A DNA stretch of 64,000 nucleotides from Jannaschia sp. M317 (GCF_025141175.1 NZ_CP081155.1:1889001-1953000); one strand, 5' to 3'; positions 26,329-36,516 are shown, counted from the first letter of the stretch. A program made the numbers and translations. Notes: generated from the letters alone by a model not told the origin.

Positions 26329-26706
26329 ATGACCCAGAAAACCACCCTCGTCATCAAGATGGTCGTCGCTTCCGTTCTCATCTCCGAGGCTTTGGGAACA
26401 GGCGCTGCCATGGCAAACGTCGGCAACGGGCCGTTCTTCGGCACTGGACTTGGCCTGACGTCCGAAGGGTCCTTCCTCTACGGCTTCTGGATGCTCAATG
26501 CCGCGCTTGCGATTTTCACCGGACTGCGCAGCCGTCCGATGCTGCTTCTGATCATGGGCTTCGCTGTCAACGGCCTGATCATCGGTGGCGGTTTCGGCTG
26601 GGCGATGGTTGCAGTCGGGTCCATGGCTCTGGCGATGGTTCTGCCGATGGTGATGCGCGGCCAGTTCGAAGATGACGATCACGGTCTGCACGCTCAGGCC
26701 GGCTGA
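26329..26706 (+). CDS. Small integral membrane protein of unknown function
   Basis: 125 residues with about four hydrophobic segments (about 7-28, 45-63, 66-84 and 86-108) and a short acidic/His-rich tail (EDDDHGLHAQAG). The Gly/Ala/Met-rich helices resemble those of small roseobacter membrane proteins, but I do not recognise a named family. GGAGAGAAGAG precedes the ATG. It stands alone between the TRAP operon and the cyclophilin pair. Confidence 0.7.
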   Translation: MTQKTTLVIKMVVASVLISEALGTGAAMANVGNGPFFGTGLGLTSEGSFLYGFWMLNAALAIFTGLRSRPMLLLIMGFAVNGLIIGGGFGWAMVAVGSMALAMVLPMVMRGQFEDDDHGLHAQAG

Positions 26707-26800
26707 TAGCCCGTCCGACGCCTTTCAAGGCGTCGCGGTCCTTCCCCTCTGCGGTTTGGCGGTCTAGGTAGACCCGGAACAGACAGTAGGGAGAGCGGCA

Positions 26801-27301
26801 ATGGCCGACATCAAGGACCCCGAGAACACCATTCTCATCGAACTCAAGGACGGCACAGTGGCCATCGAGTTGCTGGCCGATGTGGCCCCGGGCCACGCAG
26901 ACCGCATGAAAGAACTGGCACGCGAAGGTGCCTATGACGGCGTCGTCTTCCACCGCGTGATCGAAGGTTTCATGGCGCAGACCGGCGATGTGGAGCACGG
27001 CAAAGATGGCGGGAACACTGCCCGCGCTGGCACCGGTGGTTCTGACAAGCCTGACCTGAAAGCCGAGTTTTCCGGCGTGCCGCACGACCGCGGCACCCTG
27101 GGCGCGGCCCGGTCGGCCAACCCCGATTCAGCCAACAGCCAGTTCTTCATCAACTTTGCCGACAATCATTTCCTGAACCGCCAGTACACGGTCTATGGCC
27201 GCGTCATTTCGGGGATGGAGCACGTCGACAAGATCACCCGTGGCGAGCCGCCTGCAAACCCGGACAAGATGATCTCCGTCAAAGTGGCTGCCGATGCGTA
27301 A
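26801..27301 (+). CDS. Cyclophilin-type peptidyl-prolyl cis-trans isomerase, cytoplasmic
   Basis: 166 residues, single cyclophilin domain without a signal peptide. Catalytic-site blocks are present: YDGVVFHRVIEGFMAQTGDV (Arg of the FHRV motif), FSGVPHDRGTLGAARSANPD and NSQFFINFADNHFLNRQYTV. This is the PpiB type that speeds proline isomerisation in folding proteins in the cytosol. GGAGAGCGGCA precedes the ATG. It overlaps the next cyclophilin gene by 8 bases, so the cytoplasmic and exported enzymes are made from one transcript. Confidence 0.93.
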   Translation: MADIKDPENTILIELKDGTVAIELLADVAPGHADRMKELAREGAYDGVVFHRVIEGFMAQTGDVEHGKDGGNTARAGTGGSDKPDLKAEFSGVPHDRGTLGAARSANPDSANSQFFINFADNHFLNRQYTVYGRVISGMEHVDKITRGEPPANPDKMISVKVAADA

Positions 27302-27845
27302 GGCGGCCCTGACGTTCGCCCTGTTGGCTGCGGGCGGATCCGCACAAGCCACGGGTCTGGAAATCGACGTCGCCGGTGAGGCCAACGGCACGATCACCAT
27401 CGACTTGCTGGAAGACGTGGCCCCCAGGCATGTGGAGCAGATCACCGCCCTGGCGGAGGCCGGAGCCTATGATGGCGTCGTCTTCCACCGTGTGATCGAC
27501 GGCTTCATGGCGCAGACGGGGGACGTGCAGCACGGCCGGGTCGGTGGCAACATGTCGCTCGCCGGGACCGGCGGCAGCGATCGCGATGACCTGGCGGCGG
27601 AATTCTCGGACGTTTCGTTCGACCGGGGCGTGGTCGGCATGGCCCGGTCTTCGAACCCGAACTCGGCCAACAGCCAGTTCTTCATCATGTTCGCCCCGGC
27701 CCCCCACCTGAACGGCCAGTACACGGTCGTTGGCCGGGTGACTGACGGGCTGGACGTGCTGGATGCGATCAAGCTGGGTACCGGTGGCAATGGTGCCGTC
27801 GTCGGGCAGCCCGACCTCATGCAGGATGTGCGCGTGACGGACTGA
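27294..27845 (+). CDS. Cyclophilin-type peptidyl-prolyl cis-trans isomerase, exported
   Basis: 183 residues. A signal peptide (MRKAALTFALLAAGGSAQATG, cleavage near residue 19) directs it to the periplasm; the cyclophilin domain shows YDGVVFHRVIDGFMAQTGDV, VSFDRGVVGMARSSNPNSAN and SQFFIMFAPAPHLNGQYTVV. It is the periplasmic counterpart (PpiA-like) of the gene it overlaps, and their similarity suggests an old tandem duplication followed by gain of a signal peptide. Confidence 0.92.
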   Translation: MRKAALTFALLAAGGSAQATGLEIDVAGEANGTITIDLLEDVAPRHVEQITALAEAGAYDGVVFHRVIDGFMAQTGDVQHGRVGGNMSLAGTGGSDRDDLAAEFSDVSFDRGVVGMARSSNPNSANSQFFIMFAPAPHLNGQYTVVGRVTDGLDVLDAIKLGTGGNGAVVGQPDLMQDVRVTD

Positions 27846-27899
27846 CCGCTCGCGCCGATGTGACTCGGACGTGATCCAAAGGGTGCGCTAAGCTTGGCC

Positions 27900-28859
27900 A
27901 TGCGCGCCCTTTTTCTTGCCCTGACCCTTGCCCTTGTGCCGACACTCGCACTCGCTGATCCGACCTTTTGGCGTGTGGAATGGCCGAACACCGATTTCAG
28001 TCGCTCAAGTGTCGACTATGCCGAAGTCCTGTCCGGCGGTCCGCCCAAGGATGGCATCCCGGCCATCGACGGCCCCACTTTCGGTCCGGTCGCGGGCAAG
28101 CGCGGCCTCGACCCACGTGAACCGGTCATCGCACTCGAGTTGTCTGGCGCGACACCGCGCGCCTATCCGATCCGCTACCTGACCTGGCATGAAATCGTGA
28201 ACGACGACGTCGGCGGCCTGCCCGTGGCGGTGACTTTCTGCCCGTTGTGCAATTCCGCGATCACCTTTGACAGGCGCGTGGATGGGCGCGTTCTGTCGTT
28301 CGGGGTTTCTGGCAAACTGCGCCACTCGGATATGATCATGTACGATCGTCAGACCGAAAGCTGGTGGCAGCAAGCTGTGGGTCAGGGGATCGTGGGCGAG
28401 TTGATGGGCGCCGAGTTGACCATGCTGCCTTCGTGGATGGAGCCTTGGTCTGCCTTCGCCGCGCGAAATCCCGATGGGCTGGTGATGGATCAGCCGCCGT
28501 TGCGACGCGACTACGGGCGCAATCCCTATGTGAATTACGACAGCAGCCGCTGGCCGTTTCTCTATCGGGGGGAAACGCCGCCCCATAATATTGAACCGCT
28601 GGCTCGGATCGTGCGCGTGGGCGACCGCGCCTGGCCGCTTGCCCGGTTGGCAGTGGCAGGGCAATTGAATGAGGCTGGACTGACGATCCACTGGGCGTCT
28701 GGGCAGTCGTCCGCATTGGATCGCGCGGAAATTGGCGCCGGGCGCGATATCGGCCATATTCGCGTGCGGGACGCGGACGGGCGCGACGTCGTGCACGATG
28801 TGATGTTCGCCTTTGCCTTCCATGCCTTCCATCCAGATGGGACCTGGATGATCGACTGA
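27900..28859 (+). CDS. DUF3179-domain exported protein
   Basis: 319 residues. Signal peptide (about 1-19, LALTLALVPTLALA-D). The DUF3179 domain has DGIPAIDGPTFGPVAGKRGL, EPVIALELSGATPRAYPIRY, the conserved GLPVAVTFCPLCNSAITFDR with two Cys, and SWWQQAVGQGIVGELMGAEL. The function of the family is unknown; the CPLC motif and the extracytoplasmic location are the conserved facts. The ATG at 27900 is preferred over TTG at 27894. A probable terminator follows 8 bases after the stop. Confidence 0.85.
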   Translation: MRALFLALTLALVPTLALADPTFWRVEWPNTDFSRSSVDYAEVLSGGPPKDGIPAIDGPTFGPVAGKRGLDPREPVIALELSGATPRAYPIRYLTWHEIVNDDVGGLPVAVTFCPLCNSAITFDRRVDGRVLSFGVSGKLRHSDMIMYDRQTESWWQQAVGQGIVGELMGAELTMLPSWMEPWSAFAARNPDGLVMDQPPLRRDYGRNPYVNYDSSRWPFLYRGETPPHNIEPLARIVRVGDRAWPLARLAVAGQLNEAGLTIHWASGQSSALDRAEIGAGRDIGHIRVRDADGRDVVHDVMFAFAFHAFHPDGTWMID

Positions 28860-28867
28860 AACGAGAA

Positions 28868-28891
28868 AGGCCGCCCCGGTCGGGACGGCCT
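28868..28891. terminator. Bidirectional terminator between convergent genes
   Basis: AGGCCGCCCC and GGGACGGCCT pair (nine of ten) around a 4-base loop. It lies between the DUF3179 gene (plus strand) and the small membrane protein gene (minus strand). On the minus strand the stem is followed by TTTCTCGTTT, so it may serve the minus-strand gene best. Confidence 0.6.
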
Positions 28892-28912
28892 GTATCGTCT
28901 AGCTGGACCGCG

Positions 28913-29107
28913 TCAGTCAGAAACTGCAGGCGCGGTGATCGAGGGGCTTTCGACCACGTCGGCCTCGCCCGTTCCGACCGGTTCGGCCAGCGAGGTGACG
29001 TAGACGAAAATCAGAATGCCTGCGAAAACAACACCGGCACCGATCCCGATAAGGGGTCCGGCGTGGCGTTTTTTCTGGCGGTCAAGGTTGGTGTCGGGAG
29101 CGCTCAT
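28913..29107 (-). CDS. Small single-span membrane protein of unknown function
   Basis: 64 residues: a basic N-terminus (NLDRQKKRHAG), one transmembrane helix (about 18-40, PLIGIGAGVVFAGILIFVYV) and an acidic, Ser/Thr/Pro-rich tail that would lie in the periplasm. AGGAGGACC is close before the ATG, which strongly supports translation. The nearest gene on the strand is tyrS, whose stop lies beyond its start region by 71 bases, so it may be transcribed separately. No family recognised. Confidence 0.7.
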   Translation of the reverse strand: MSAPDTNLDRQKKRHAGPLIGIGAGVVFAGILIFVYVTSLAEPVGTGEADVVESPSITAPAVSD

Positions 29108-29178
29108 GGCGGTCCTCCTGTGGTTGGTGCGGTGTTTCTCTTCAGGGGAACAACCCGCACCCTCCGCAGTCGGTTCCG

Positions 29179-30432
29179 TCAGTCATCCAACCGAATGAGA
29201 GCATGGCGTTTTCGACCGGCCGACAATTTGACCGGCGCGGCAAAGTCACCGTCGCGCAGCACAAGGCCAGGATCGGTCACCGCCTCATCATCGCGCCGCG
29301 CGCCCCCCTCGGCGATCAGGCGCTTGGCCTCTTTGCCGGATTTGGCCAGGCCCGCGCGCACGAACAGCTGAACGATGGATACGCCTTCGGCTGCTTCTGC
29401 CGCGGTGATCGTCGCGGTGGGCAGATCGTCGCCTGCGCCGCCCTTCTCGAACACTTCGCGTGCCGTTGCCTCTGCTGCTGCGGCGGCGTCGGCACCATGC
29501 AGCAGGGTGGTCACCTCGTTGGCCAGCAGGATCTTGGCGGCGTTGATTTCAGACCCTTCCAACGCACCCAGACGGTCGCATTCGTCGATGGACAGCTCGG
29601 TAAAGAGTTTCAGGAACTTGCCCGTGTCGGCATCCGTGGTGTTGCGCCAGAACTGCCAGAATTCGTAAGGTGACAGCATGTCGCCGTTCAGCCAGACGGC
29701 ACCGTTCGCGCTCTTGCCCATCTTGCGGCCGTCAGATGTGGTCAGCAGCGGGGTGGTCAGGCCGTAGATCTCATGATCCAAAACGCGCCGGGTCAGGTCG
29801 ATCCCGTTGACGATGTTGCCCCATTGATCCGACCCGCCCATTTGCAGCAGGCAGCCGTAGCGGCGGTTCAGCTCCAGGAAGTCATAGGCCTGAAGGATCA
29901 TGTAGTTGAATTCCAGGAAGCTCAGCGATTGTTCCCGGTCCAGACGCGACTTGACGGATTCAAAGGACAGCATCCGATTGACGCTGAAATGCCGCCCGAT
30001 GTCCCTCAGAAAGTCGAGGTAGTTCAGGCCGTCCAGCCATTCCGCGTTATTGAGCATGATCGCATCGGTCGCGCCATCACCATAGCTGAGGTATTTGGCA
30101 AAGACCTGCTGCATCCCGTTGATGTTGGCATCGATCGCTGCCGCATTCAGCAGGGGGCGTTCATCGGATCGAAAGGACGGGTCCCCGACCTTGGTCGTGC
30201 CGCCGCCCATCAGGGTGATCGGCTTGCCGCCGGTCTTCTGGAACCAGCGCAGGACCATGATGTTCATCAGATGACCGACGTGCAACGACTTGGCCGTCGC
30301 GTCATACCCGATATAGGCGGGGACCACTCCGGCCAGCAGGGCATCGTCCAGCGACTGATAATCGGTGCAGTCGGCCAGGAAGCCGCGCTCCATCATCACA
30401 CGCAGAAAGTCGGATTTGGGGTGGTAGGTCAT
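29179..30432 (-). CDS. tyrS: Tyrosyl-tRNA synthetase
   Basis: 417 residues, class I aminoacyl-tRNA synthetase. HIGH-like motif HVGHLMN, tyrosine pocket residues in [12 protein letters not shown] and [17 protein letters not shown], and KMSKS-like motif KMGKS are all present, as is the anticodon-binding region and a C-terminal S4 domain ([20 protein letters not shown], then [13 protein letters not shown]). The start MTYHPKSDF at 30432 is supported by homologous N-termini; the frame runs further upstream to 30603 but into the divergent anmK gene. It is divergent from anmK with 64 bases between starts. Confidence 0.95.
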   Translation of the reverse strand: MTYHPKSDFLRVMMERGFLADCTDYQSLDDALLAGVVPAYIGYDATAKSLHVGHLMNIMVLRWFQKTGGKPITLMGGGTTKVGDPSFRSDERPLLNAAAIDANINGMQQVFAKYLSYGDGATDAIMLNNAEWLDGLNYLDFLRDIGRHFSVNRMLSFESVKSRLDREQSLSFLEFNYMILQAYDFLELNRRYGCLLQMGGSDQWGNIVNGIDLTRRVLDHEIYGLTTPLLTTSDGRKMGKSANGAVWLNGDMLSPYEFWQFWRNTTDADTGKFLKLFTELSIDECDRLGALEGSEINAAKILLANEVTTLLHGADAAAAAEATAREVFEKGGAGDDLPTATITAAEAAEGVSIVQLFVRAGLAKSGKEAKRLIAEGGARRDDEAVTDPGLVLRDGDFAAPVKLSAGRKRHALIRLDD

Positions 30433-30496
30433 CGGTTTTCCGGTCCATCTATCAGCGCACCCGCCATAGAGGATGCACTTGCGAAGGGGAAGGGAC

Positions 30497-31648
30497 ATGC
30501 AGCCGATCCGTGCCTTGGGTGCCATGTCCGGCACCTCTCTGGATGGTGTGGACGCCGCCGAGATCTGGACCGATGGCGTGACCATCGACGGGTTCGGCGA
30601 CAACGACTATCGCCCCTATTCCGACGCAGAGCAGGCGACGATCCGTACCGCTTTGGGCCGTTGGCAAGGTGAACCGGACGTCGCCGAGGCCGCCGAAATC
30701 GTCGAGACGGCCCACGCCCGCCTGCTGGCCCGGTTCGACAAGGCGCAGGTGATCGGTTTTCACGGGCAGACGTTGGCCCATGATCCGGCAAACCGACGCA
30801 CCCATCAGGCCGGCGACGGCGATCTGCTGGCCGAGGTCCTGGGCAAACCGGTCGTCTGGGATTTCCGGACTGCCGATGTGCGCTTGGGCGGCGAAGGCGC
30901 CCCGCTCGCCCCGATTTTCCACCACGCCTGCGCGCGGTGGATGGGGGCCACGGCACCCGTGGCCTTTCTCAACCTCGGAGGCGTCGGCAACCTGACCTGG
31001 GCCGATCCGACCCGCGCGCCGGACGAGGCAGGTGCCCTTTTGGCCTTTGACACCGGGCCCGCGAATGCGCCGATCAACGATCTCTGCATGGACTGGCTTG
31101 GACAGCCGTTCGACCGGGACGGAGAACTGGCCCGCGAGGGCGCGGTGCACGGGGACCTGGTGGCCCAGGTCATGCAGCATCCCTATTTCTTCCGCATGCC
31201 GCCAAAATCGCTGGACCGGGATGCCTTCAGCGGGGTCGTGGCGGAGTTCGACGCGCTGCCGCCCAGTCATGCGGCGGCGACCTGGGTTGCGGTGATTGCA
31301 GCCTCTGTCGCCCATGGGTTGGCGCAGGTGCCGACCCGGCCCGACCGCCTGTTGGTGTGCGGTGGTGGGCGGCACAATCCGGCGATCATGGCCGCGCTGT
31401 CCCAGGCGTTGCCCTGCGATGTGGCCCCGGTCGAGGCCGTCGGATTGAACGGCGACATGCTCGAGGCGCAGGCCTTTGCCTATCTCGCCGTTCGCGTGCT
31501 GCGCGGATTGCCGACATCGTTTCCCGGCACCACCGGCGTAGCGGCGCAGGTCGGGGGTGGTCAGGTCAGTGGGGACCGCACAGCGCTGGACAGCTTCGTC
31601 TCAGGCGCTAGACAGGACCCGAGACGCCGGGTAAGACACCCCCGTTAG
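30497..31648 (+). CDS. anmK: Anhydro-N-acetylmuramic acid kinase
   Basis: 383 residues. Phosphorylates and hydrolyses 1,6-anhydro-MurNAc to MurNAc-6-phosphate in cell wall recycling. ASKHA-fold motifs are clear: [17 protein letters not shown] (phosphate 1), [64 protein letters not shown] and [26 protein letters not shown] precedes the ATG at 30497. The stop codon lies within the palindrome that fronts zwf, so the end of this gene overlaps a probable regulatory site. Confidence 0.95.
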   Translation: MQPIRALGAMSGTSLDGVDAAEIWTDGVTIDGFGDNDYRPYSDAEQATIRTALGRWQGEPDVAEAAEIVETAHARLLARFDKAQVIGFHGQTLAHDPANRRTHQAGDGDLLAEVLGKPVVWDFRTADVRLGGEGAPLAPIFHHACARWMGATAPVAFLNLGGVGNLTWADPTRAPDEAGALLAFDTGPANAPINDLCMDWLGQPFDRDGELAREGAVHGDLVAQVMQHPYFFRMPPKSLDRDAFSGVVAEFDALPPSHAAATWVAVIAASVAHGLAQVPTRPDRLLVCGGGRHNPAIMAALSQALPCDVAPVEAVGLNGDMLEAQAFAYLAVRVLRGLPTSFPGTTGVAAQVGGGQVSGDRTALDSFVSGARQDPRRRVRHPR

Positions 31649-31655
31649 CGCTAAC
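31644..31655. promoter_or_regulatory. Palindromic operator in front of zwf (GTTAGCGCTAAC)
   Basis: A perfect 12-bp palindrome with a central CG, the form typical of LacI-family operators for sugar genes. It overlaps the anmK stop codon (31646-31648) and ends 24 bases before the zwf ATG. If functional it would control the zwf-pgl-pgi cluster by carbohydrate availability. The regulator gene is not in the window. Confidence 0.55.
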
Positions 31656-31679
31656 ATCGGGCTATTGGAAGGACTCGAC

Positions 31680-33137
31680 ATGGTCTCCAGAACGATCCCT
31701 GTGGACACCTTTGACCTCATTCTCTTTGGGGCAACGGGGGACCTTGCGGCGCGCAAGATTCTGCCGTCGCTCTATCGACGCTTTGTCGCGGGGCAGATGC
31801 CGGACGATGCGCGGGTCATCGGTGCGGCCCGGTCCGACATGGACGACAAGGCCTTTCGCAAATTGGTGGCCAAGGCCCTGTCGACGTATGTGGCGGAGTC
31901 CAAGCGCGACAAGAAAACGATCGACGCCTTTCTGGCGCAGTGCAGCTATATCGCCGTGGACGCCATGGGCGACGGCGGCTGGGCAGAGCTGAAGGCCAGC
32001 GTGCGCGATGAGGTGGTCAAGGCATTCTATTTCTCTGTCGCACCCAGCCTGTTCGGCCCTCTCGCCGAACGCCTTCGGTCCAACGGCATTGCCTGCGAGA
32101 ATTCCCGCCTTGTGGTCGAAAAACCCTTTGGCACCGACCTGGCCACCGCCAAAAAGCTGAACGCGGATCTGGCCGCCAGCTTTGACGAGACGCAGATCTA
32201 CCGGATCGATCATTTTCTGGGCAAGGAAACCGTCCAGAACCTGATGGCGGTTCGCTTTTCCAACGTGCTGTTCGAGCCGCTCTGGAACGAGCGGTATATC
32301 GACCATGTCCAGATCACAGTGGCAGAACCCATGGGGGTCGGTGGGCGTGGGGGGTATTATGACACCTCGGGCGCGATGCGCGACATGGTGCAGAACCACC
32401 TGATGCAACTGCTGTGCCTGACCGCGATGGAGCCGCCGGCGACGTTCGATCCTGACCGTTTGCGCGATGAAAAGCTGAAGGTCATTCGCGCGTTGGATCC
32501 GATTGGGCCAAAAGACATCGTGCGCGGGCAGTACAAGGCCACGGACACGGCCCCCTCTTACATCGAGGATGCCGAGAACCCCGACAGCAAGACGGAAAGC
32601 TTCGTCGCGATGAAGATCGGGATTTCCAACTGGCGATGGAAGCATACGCCCTTTTATCTGCGCACCGGCAAGCGGATGACCAAGCGCCTGTCCGAGATCG
32701 TCGTGCAGTTCAAGGAAACCCCGCATTCCATCTTTGAGCGCGACGAGGAGTCGAAGGCGAATACTCTGACGATCCGTCTGCAGCCCGACGAAGGCATGGA
32801 CCTGTCTGTCACCATCAAGGAGCCGGGGCCCGGCGGCATGCGACTGGTGAACGTGCCCCTGGACATGACCTTTGCCGATGCTCTTGGCCCCAACGGCGAA
32901 GAGATCCCCGATGCCTATGAGCGTCTGATCATGGACGTGATCCGGGGCAATCAGACGCTGTTCATGCGCGGTGACGAGGTCGAGGCGGCCTGGGCCTGGA
33001 CCGATCCCATCATCGAGGCCTGGACCGAACGCGGTGACAGGCCACATCCTTACACGCAGGGGTCCAGCGGCCCGGAGGAGGCGCTGGCGCTCATGCACCG
33101 CGATGGCCGCCGCTGGCGCGACCTTGGGGAGGAATGA
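31680..33137 (+). CDS. zwf: Glucose-6-phosphate 1-dehydrogenase
   Basis: 485 residues. Oxidises glucose-6-phosphate to 6-phosphogluconolactone, feeding the Entner-Doudoroff and pentose phosphate routes. The nucleotide site is FGATGDLAARKILPSLYRRF; the active site is IYRIDHFLGKETVQNLMAVR with catalytic His and Lys; VQNHLMQLLCLTAMEPP and FYLRTGKRM are further signatures. The ATG at 31680 has GGAAGGA six bases upstream, preferred over TTG at 31665. Followed without gap by pgl. Confidence 0.97.
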   Translation: MVSRTIPVDTFDLILFGATGDLAARKILPSLYRRFVAGQMPDDARVIGAARSDMDDKAFRKLVAKALSTYVAESKRDKKTIDAFLAQCSYIAVDAMGDGGWAELKASVRDEVVKAFYFSVAPSLFGPLAERLRSNGIACENSRLVVEKPFGTDLATAKKLNADLAASFDETQIYRIDHFLGKETVQNLMAVRFSNVLFEPLWNERYIDHVQITVAEPMGVGGRGGYYDTSGAMRDMVQNHLMQLLCLTAMEPPATFDPDRLRDEKLKVIRALDPIGPKDIVRGQYKATDTAPSYIEDAENPDSKTESFVAMKIGISNWRWKHTPFYLRTGKRMTKRLSEIVVQFKETPHSIFERDEESKANTLTIRLQPDEGMDLSVTIKEPGPGGMRLVNVPLDMTFADALGPNGEEIPDAYERLIMDVIRGNQTLFMRGDEVEAAWAWTDPIIEAWTERGDRPHPYTQGSSGPEEALALMHRDGRRWRDLGEE

Positions 33138-33809
33138 ATGCAGCTGATTGAATACCCCGATCGGGAACTGCTGGCGATGTCGCTGGCCGATGCCTTGGCG
33201 TCCGCATTGAAGAACTGCCTTATGGTTCACGACCACGCCAGTTTCTGCGTGCCCGGCGGCACGTCCCCGGGTGAGACATTCTCGGCGCTGTCCGGCACGC
33301 GGTTGGACTGGGATCGGGTGCATGTTTTCCTCAACGACGAACGCTGGGTGCCAGAGGGGCACGCCCGGTCGAACACCAGCCTGCTGAAGCGGACGCTGCT
33401 GACGGACAAGGCTTCGCAGGCCGTGCACGTGCCCCTTGTCAACGATGCCGCAACACCGGAGGAGGGGATCCCCGCGTTGGAGAAAGGGTTCGACGGCAAG
33501 TTGCCGATTGCCCTGCTGCTGCTGGGCATGGGGGCAGACATGCACACCGCCAGCCTGTTCCCGGGCGCAGACCGTCTGACAGAGGCCATGGCCCCCGACG
33601 CGCCGATCCTGCTGCCGATGCGGGCCGAGGGTGCCGGAGAGCCGCGCGTGACGCTGTCGCGCCGGGTGTTGGCGGACGCGATGGAAACCCACATCCTGAT
33701 CATGGGCGACGAGAAACGCGCGGTACTTGACCAGGCGGGTGCTATGGACCCGATGGAGGCCCCGATCGCGGCCTTTCTGAGTAACGCAACCGTCCACTGG
33801 GCGGCCTGA
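33138..33809 (+). CDS. pgl: 6-Phosphogluconolactonase
   Basis: 223 residues. Hydrolyses the lactone made by Zwf. The DevB/Pgl signatures are [58 protein letters not shown] and [13 protein letters not shown]. Its ATG directly follows the zwf TGA with no spacer, so translation is probably coupled and the two enzymes are made together. The next gene, pgi, follows after 11 bases. Confidence 0.95.
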   Translation: MQLIEYPDRELLAMSLADALASALKNCLMVHDHASFCVPGGTSPGETFSALSGTRLDWDRVHVFLNDERWVPEGHARSNTSLLKRTLLTDKASQAVHVPLVNDAATPEEGIPALEKGFDGKLPIALLLLGMGADMHTASLFPGADRLTEAMAPDAPILLPMRAEGAGEPRVTLSRRVLADAMETHILIMGDEKRAVLDQAGAMDPMEAPIAAFLSNATVHWAA

Positions 33810-33820
33810 CGGAGAGTATC

Positions 33821-35407
33821 ATGGACTTCTGGACCGGTATCGAAACGCTAAAGGGTCAATGCGGCGCGCAGATTGGTGATTTGCTGCGAAATGATAATCG
33901 AACCGCGCGGATGCGGGCCCAAGAGGGGCCCTTTTTGTTCGATATGTCTAAGACGTCGCTGACATCCGAGGCGCTCGATATCCTGTTGGAGATGGCCGCC
34001 GGGGTCCCTGCGCGCCGTGATGCCATGTTCGACGGCGCTGCCATCAACGAAACCGAAGGTCGCGCCGTTTTGCACACCGCGCTGCGCGGTGAACGGCCCG
34101 TGACGGTGGACGGGGCGGATGTGATGCCCGGCGTCATGGACACGCTGGCGCGGATGCGGGCGTTTGCGTCCGACGTGCGCGACGGGACGTTTCAGGGCCC
34201 CGGCGGGCGGATCACCGATGTAGTGAACATCGGCATCGGCGGCTCTGACCTGGGTCCGGCGATGGCGACGCTGGCGCTTGCTCCCTATCACGATGGGCCG
34301 CGGTGCCATTTCGTGTCCAACGTGGACGGCGCGGACTGGGCCGATACCGCCAAGGGTCTGAACCCCGCGACCACGCTGGTCATCGTCGCCTCCAAGACCT
34401 TCACCACGATCGAGACCCTGACCAACGCGCGCACCGTGCGCGACTGGATGGCCGAGGCGCTGGACGATCCGACTGCGCAATTCGCCGCGCTGTCGACGGC
34501 GCTGGACAAGACCTCCGACTTCGGGATCGACCCCGCCCGCGTCTTTGGGTTCGAGGATTGGGTCGGTGGACGCTATTCCATGTGGGGGCCGATCGGTCTG
34601 TCGCTGATGCTGGCCATAGGGGCGGCGAACTTTGACGCATTTCTGCGCGGCGCGCGCGCGATGGACGACCATTTCCGCACGGCGCCGCTGGATCGGAACC
34701 TGCCGGTCCTGCTGGCGCTGATCGGGATCTGGAACCACCAGGTCTGCGGCTACCCGACCCGCGCGGTTCTGCCCTATGACAACCGCCTGTCGCGCCTGCC
34801 TGCCTACCTTCAACAGTTGGAGATGGAGAGCAACGGCAAGGGCGTCACCATGTCGGGCGAGGCGCTGCAGGGCCCCGCGGGTCCGGTCGTCTGGGGTGAG
34901 CCGGGCACCAATGGCCAGCACGCGTTTTACCAGTTGATCCACCAGGGAAAGACGCCCGTGCCGTGTGAATTCATGGTTGCCGCCTTGGGGCATGAGCCGT
35001 CGCTGGACCATCACCACAAACTGCTGATCGCCAATTGCCTGGCCCAATCCGAAGCCCTGCTGAAAGGCCGCACACTGGAGGAGGCCCGCGCAAAGGTCGC
35101 CGACAAGTTCGAAGGTGCCGAGCTGGACCGCCAGGCCGCCCACCGCGTGTTCGAGGGCAATCGCCCGTCGACGACCCTGATCTATCCGAAACTCACGCCT
35201 GAGGTTCTGGGCGGGATCGTCGCGATGTACGAACACCGCGTTTTTGTCGAAGGCGTGATGCTGGGCATCAACAGCTTTGACCAATGGGGGGTAGAGCTGG
35301 GCAAGGAATTGGCAACATCGCTTGGCCCGCTGGTCGAAGGCGCGGATGCCACGGGCAAGGACAGCTCCACCCAGGCACTGCTGACCCAGCTGCTCGCCTG
35401 GCGCTAG
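33821..35407 (+). CDS. pgi: Glucose-6-phosphate isomerase
   Basis: 528 residues. Interconverts glucose-6-phosphate and fructose-6-phosphate. Signatures [91 protein letters not shown] (with the catalytic Glu and His) and GVELGKELA are all intact. Length is slightly short of the E. coli enzyme (549). With zwf and pgl it forms a cluster that directs hexose phosphates into the Entner-Doudoroff pathway, as is usual in marine Rhodobacteraceae; edd and eda are not in the window. Confidence 0.96.
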   Translation: MDFWTGIETLKGQCGAQIGDLLRNDNRTARMRAQEGPFLFDMSKTSLTSEALDILLEMAAGVPARRDAMFDGAAINETEGRAVLHTALRGERPVTVDGADVMPGVMDTLARMRAFASDVRDGTFQGPGGRITDVVNIGIGGSDLGPAMATLALAPYHDGPRCHFVSNVDGADWADTAKGLNPATTLVIVASKTFTTIETLTNARTVRDWMAEALDDPTAQFAALSTALDKTSDFGIDPARVFGFEDWVGGRYSMWGPIGLSLMLAIGAANFDAFLRGARAMDDHFRTAPLDRNLPVLLALIGIWNHQVCGYPTRAVLPYDNRLSRLPAYLQQLEMESNGKGVTMSGEALQGPAGPVVWGEPGTNGQHAFYQLIHQGKTPVPCEFMVAALGHEPSLDHHHKLLIANCLAQSEALLKGRTLEEARAKVADKFEGAELDRQAAHRVFEGNRPSTTLIYPKLTPEVLGGIVAMYEHRVFVEGVMLGINSFDQWGVELGKELATSLGPLVEGADATGKDSSTQALLTQLLAWR

Positions 35408-35444
35408 GTTTTCGGGAGGCCCGGACGGGCCACCCGAACCCCGT

Positions 35445-36473
35445 TCAGTAAGGCAGCGGGTGCTGCTTGTGCGTGGCGTCGATTTCCGCCACCAGATCGT
35501 CGGGCAGGGTCATGTCCTGTGACTTCAACCCATGTGCCAACTGCTCTGACGTGGTCGCCCCCAGGATCGCCGAGCAATGGAACGGCCGCGTTTGCAGCCA
35601 GGCCAGCGACATGTGCACGGGGTCGATGTCATACTTTGCGGCCAGATCCAGATAGGCCTGCACCGCGGCCTCGGCCCGATCGTTCCAGCGACCGCCGAGG
35701 TTGCCGTTGATCGACATGCGGGATTCTTCGGGCAACGCGCCGCCCTGGTATTTCCCGGTCAACAGGCCCGCCGCCAGAGGTGAATAGGCCAGCATGGTGA
35801 TGTCTTCGTAGCGCAGCACCTCGGCCACGTCGGTATCCGGCTGGCGCTGAGTCAAATTGTAGTCGTTCTGCAGCGATACAGGCCGCCCCGGTCCGTCGCC
35901 TGCGGCGGCCACCATCTGCGACAGGCCCCACGCGCTCTCATTCGAGGGGCCATGCGCCCGGATCGTGCCGCGCTCGATCTCCCGCTCCAGGGCGCCGATG
36001 CAATCGGACAGGTTCTGCACGATGGCGGCGCGGTCTCCCTTGGGGCGATAATGCCAATACTGTCGAAAGCAGTAGCTGCCCCGGTTCGGCCAGTGGAACT
36101 GATAGAGGTCGATGACCTCTGACTGAAGCCGCTTGAGCGATCCTTCGATGGCGCGCGGAATGCTCTCGGGGGTGATTTCGGCCCCGTCATGGACGACGCC
36201 CCCTTCTCCACCGTGCTTCGTGGCGATCTTGATGCGCCCGGAGTTGCCCTTGGCGATCCAGGTGCCGACGATCTCTTCGGTGCGACCGGCACCTTCCTTG
36301 GTCATCGGATTGACGGGATAGACCTCGGCGGTATCGAGCCAGGTGACACCCGCGTCGACGGCCATGTCGATCTGGTTGTGGGCATCGGCTTCGGGCGTCT
36401 GCGTGCCGTAGGTCATGGTGCCAAGCATGATCTCGGAAATGGTGTCGTTGCGGCCAAGGGGGATGCTGCGCAT
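35445..36473 (-). CDS. Aldo/keto reductase (Tas-like)
   Basis: 342 residues, TIM-barrel NADPH-dependent reductase. The N-terminal MRSIPLGRNDTISEIMLGTM, the Asp/Tyr pair in TWLDTAEVYPVNP, the Lys in KIATKHGGEG and the His in DLYQFHWPNRG are the catalytic tetrad of the superfamily; the NADPH-binding C-terminal part has LAYSPLAAGLLTGKYQGG and AILGATTSEQL. The long N-terminal half with WPNRGSYCFRQYWHYRP resembles the Tas/YajO branch. Substrate unknown. It is 43 bases from xthA on the same strand. Confidence 0.88.
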   Translation of the reverse strand: MRSIPLGRNDTISEIMLGTMTYGTQTPEADAHNQIDMAVDAGVTWLDTAEVYPVNPMTKEGAGRTEEIVGTWIAKGNSGRIKIATKHGGEGGVVHDGAEITPESIPRAIEGSLKRLQSEVIDLYQFHWPNRGSYCFRQYWHYRPKGDRAAIVQNLSDCIGALEREIERGTIRAHGPSNESAWGLSQMVAAAGDGPGRPVSLQNDYNLTQRQPDTDVAEVLRYEDITMLAYSPLAAGLLTGKYQGGALPEESRMSINGNLGGRWNDRAEAAVQAYLDLAAKYDIDPVHMSLAWLQTRPFHCSAILGATTSEQLAHGLKSQDMTLPDDLVAEIDATHKQHPLPY

Positions 36474-36516
36474 GGTGCGTCTCCGGGTAGGTGAGGGGGG
36501 GGCGGCGCGGGCCGTC

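Noticed and set aside
31662..33797. A 711-codon open frame antisense to zwf and pgl
   Set aside because: Shadow of two strongly conserved enzymes; no recognisable domain.
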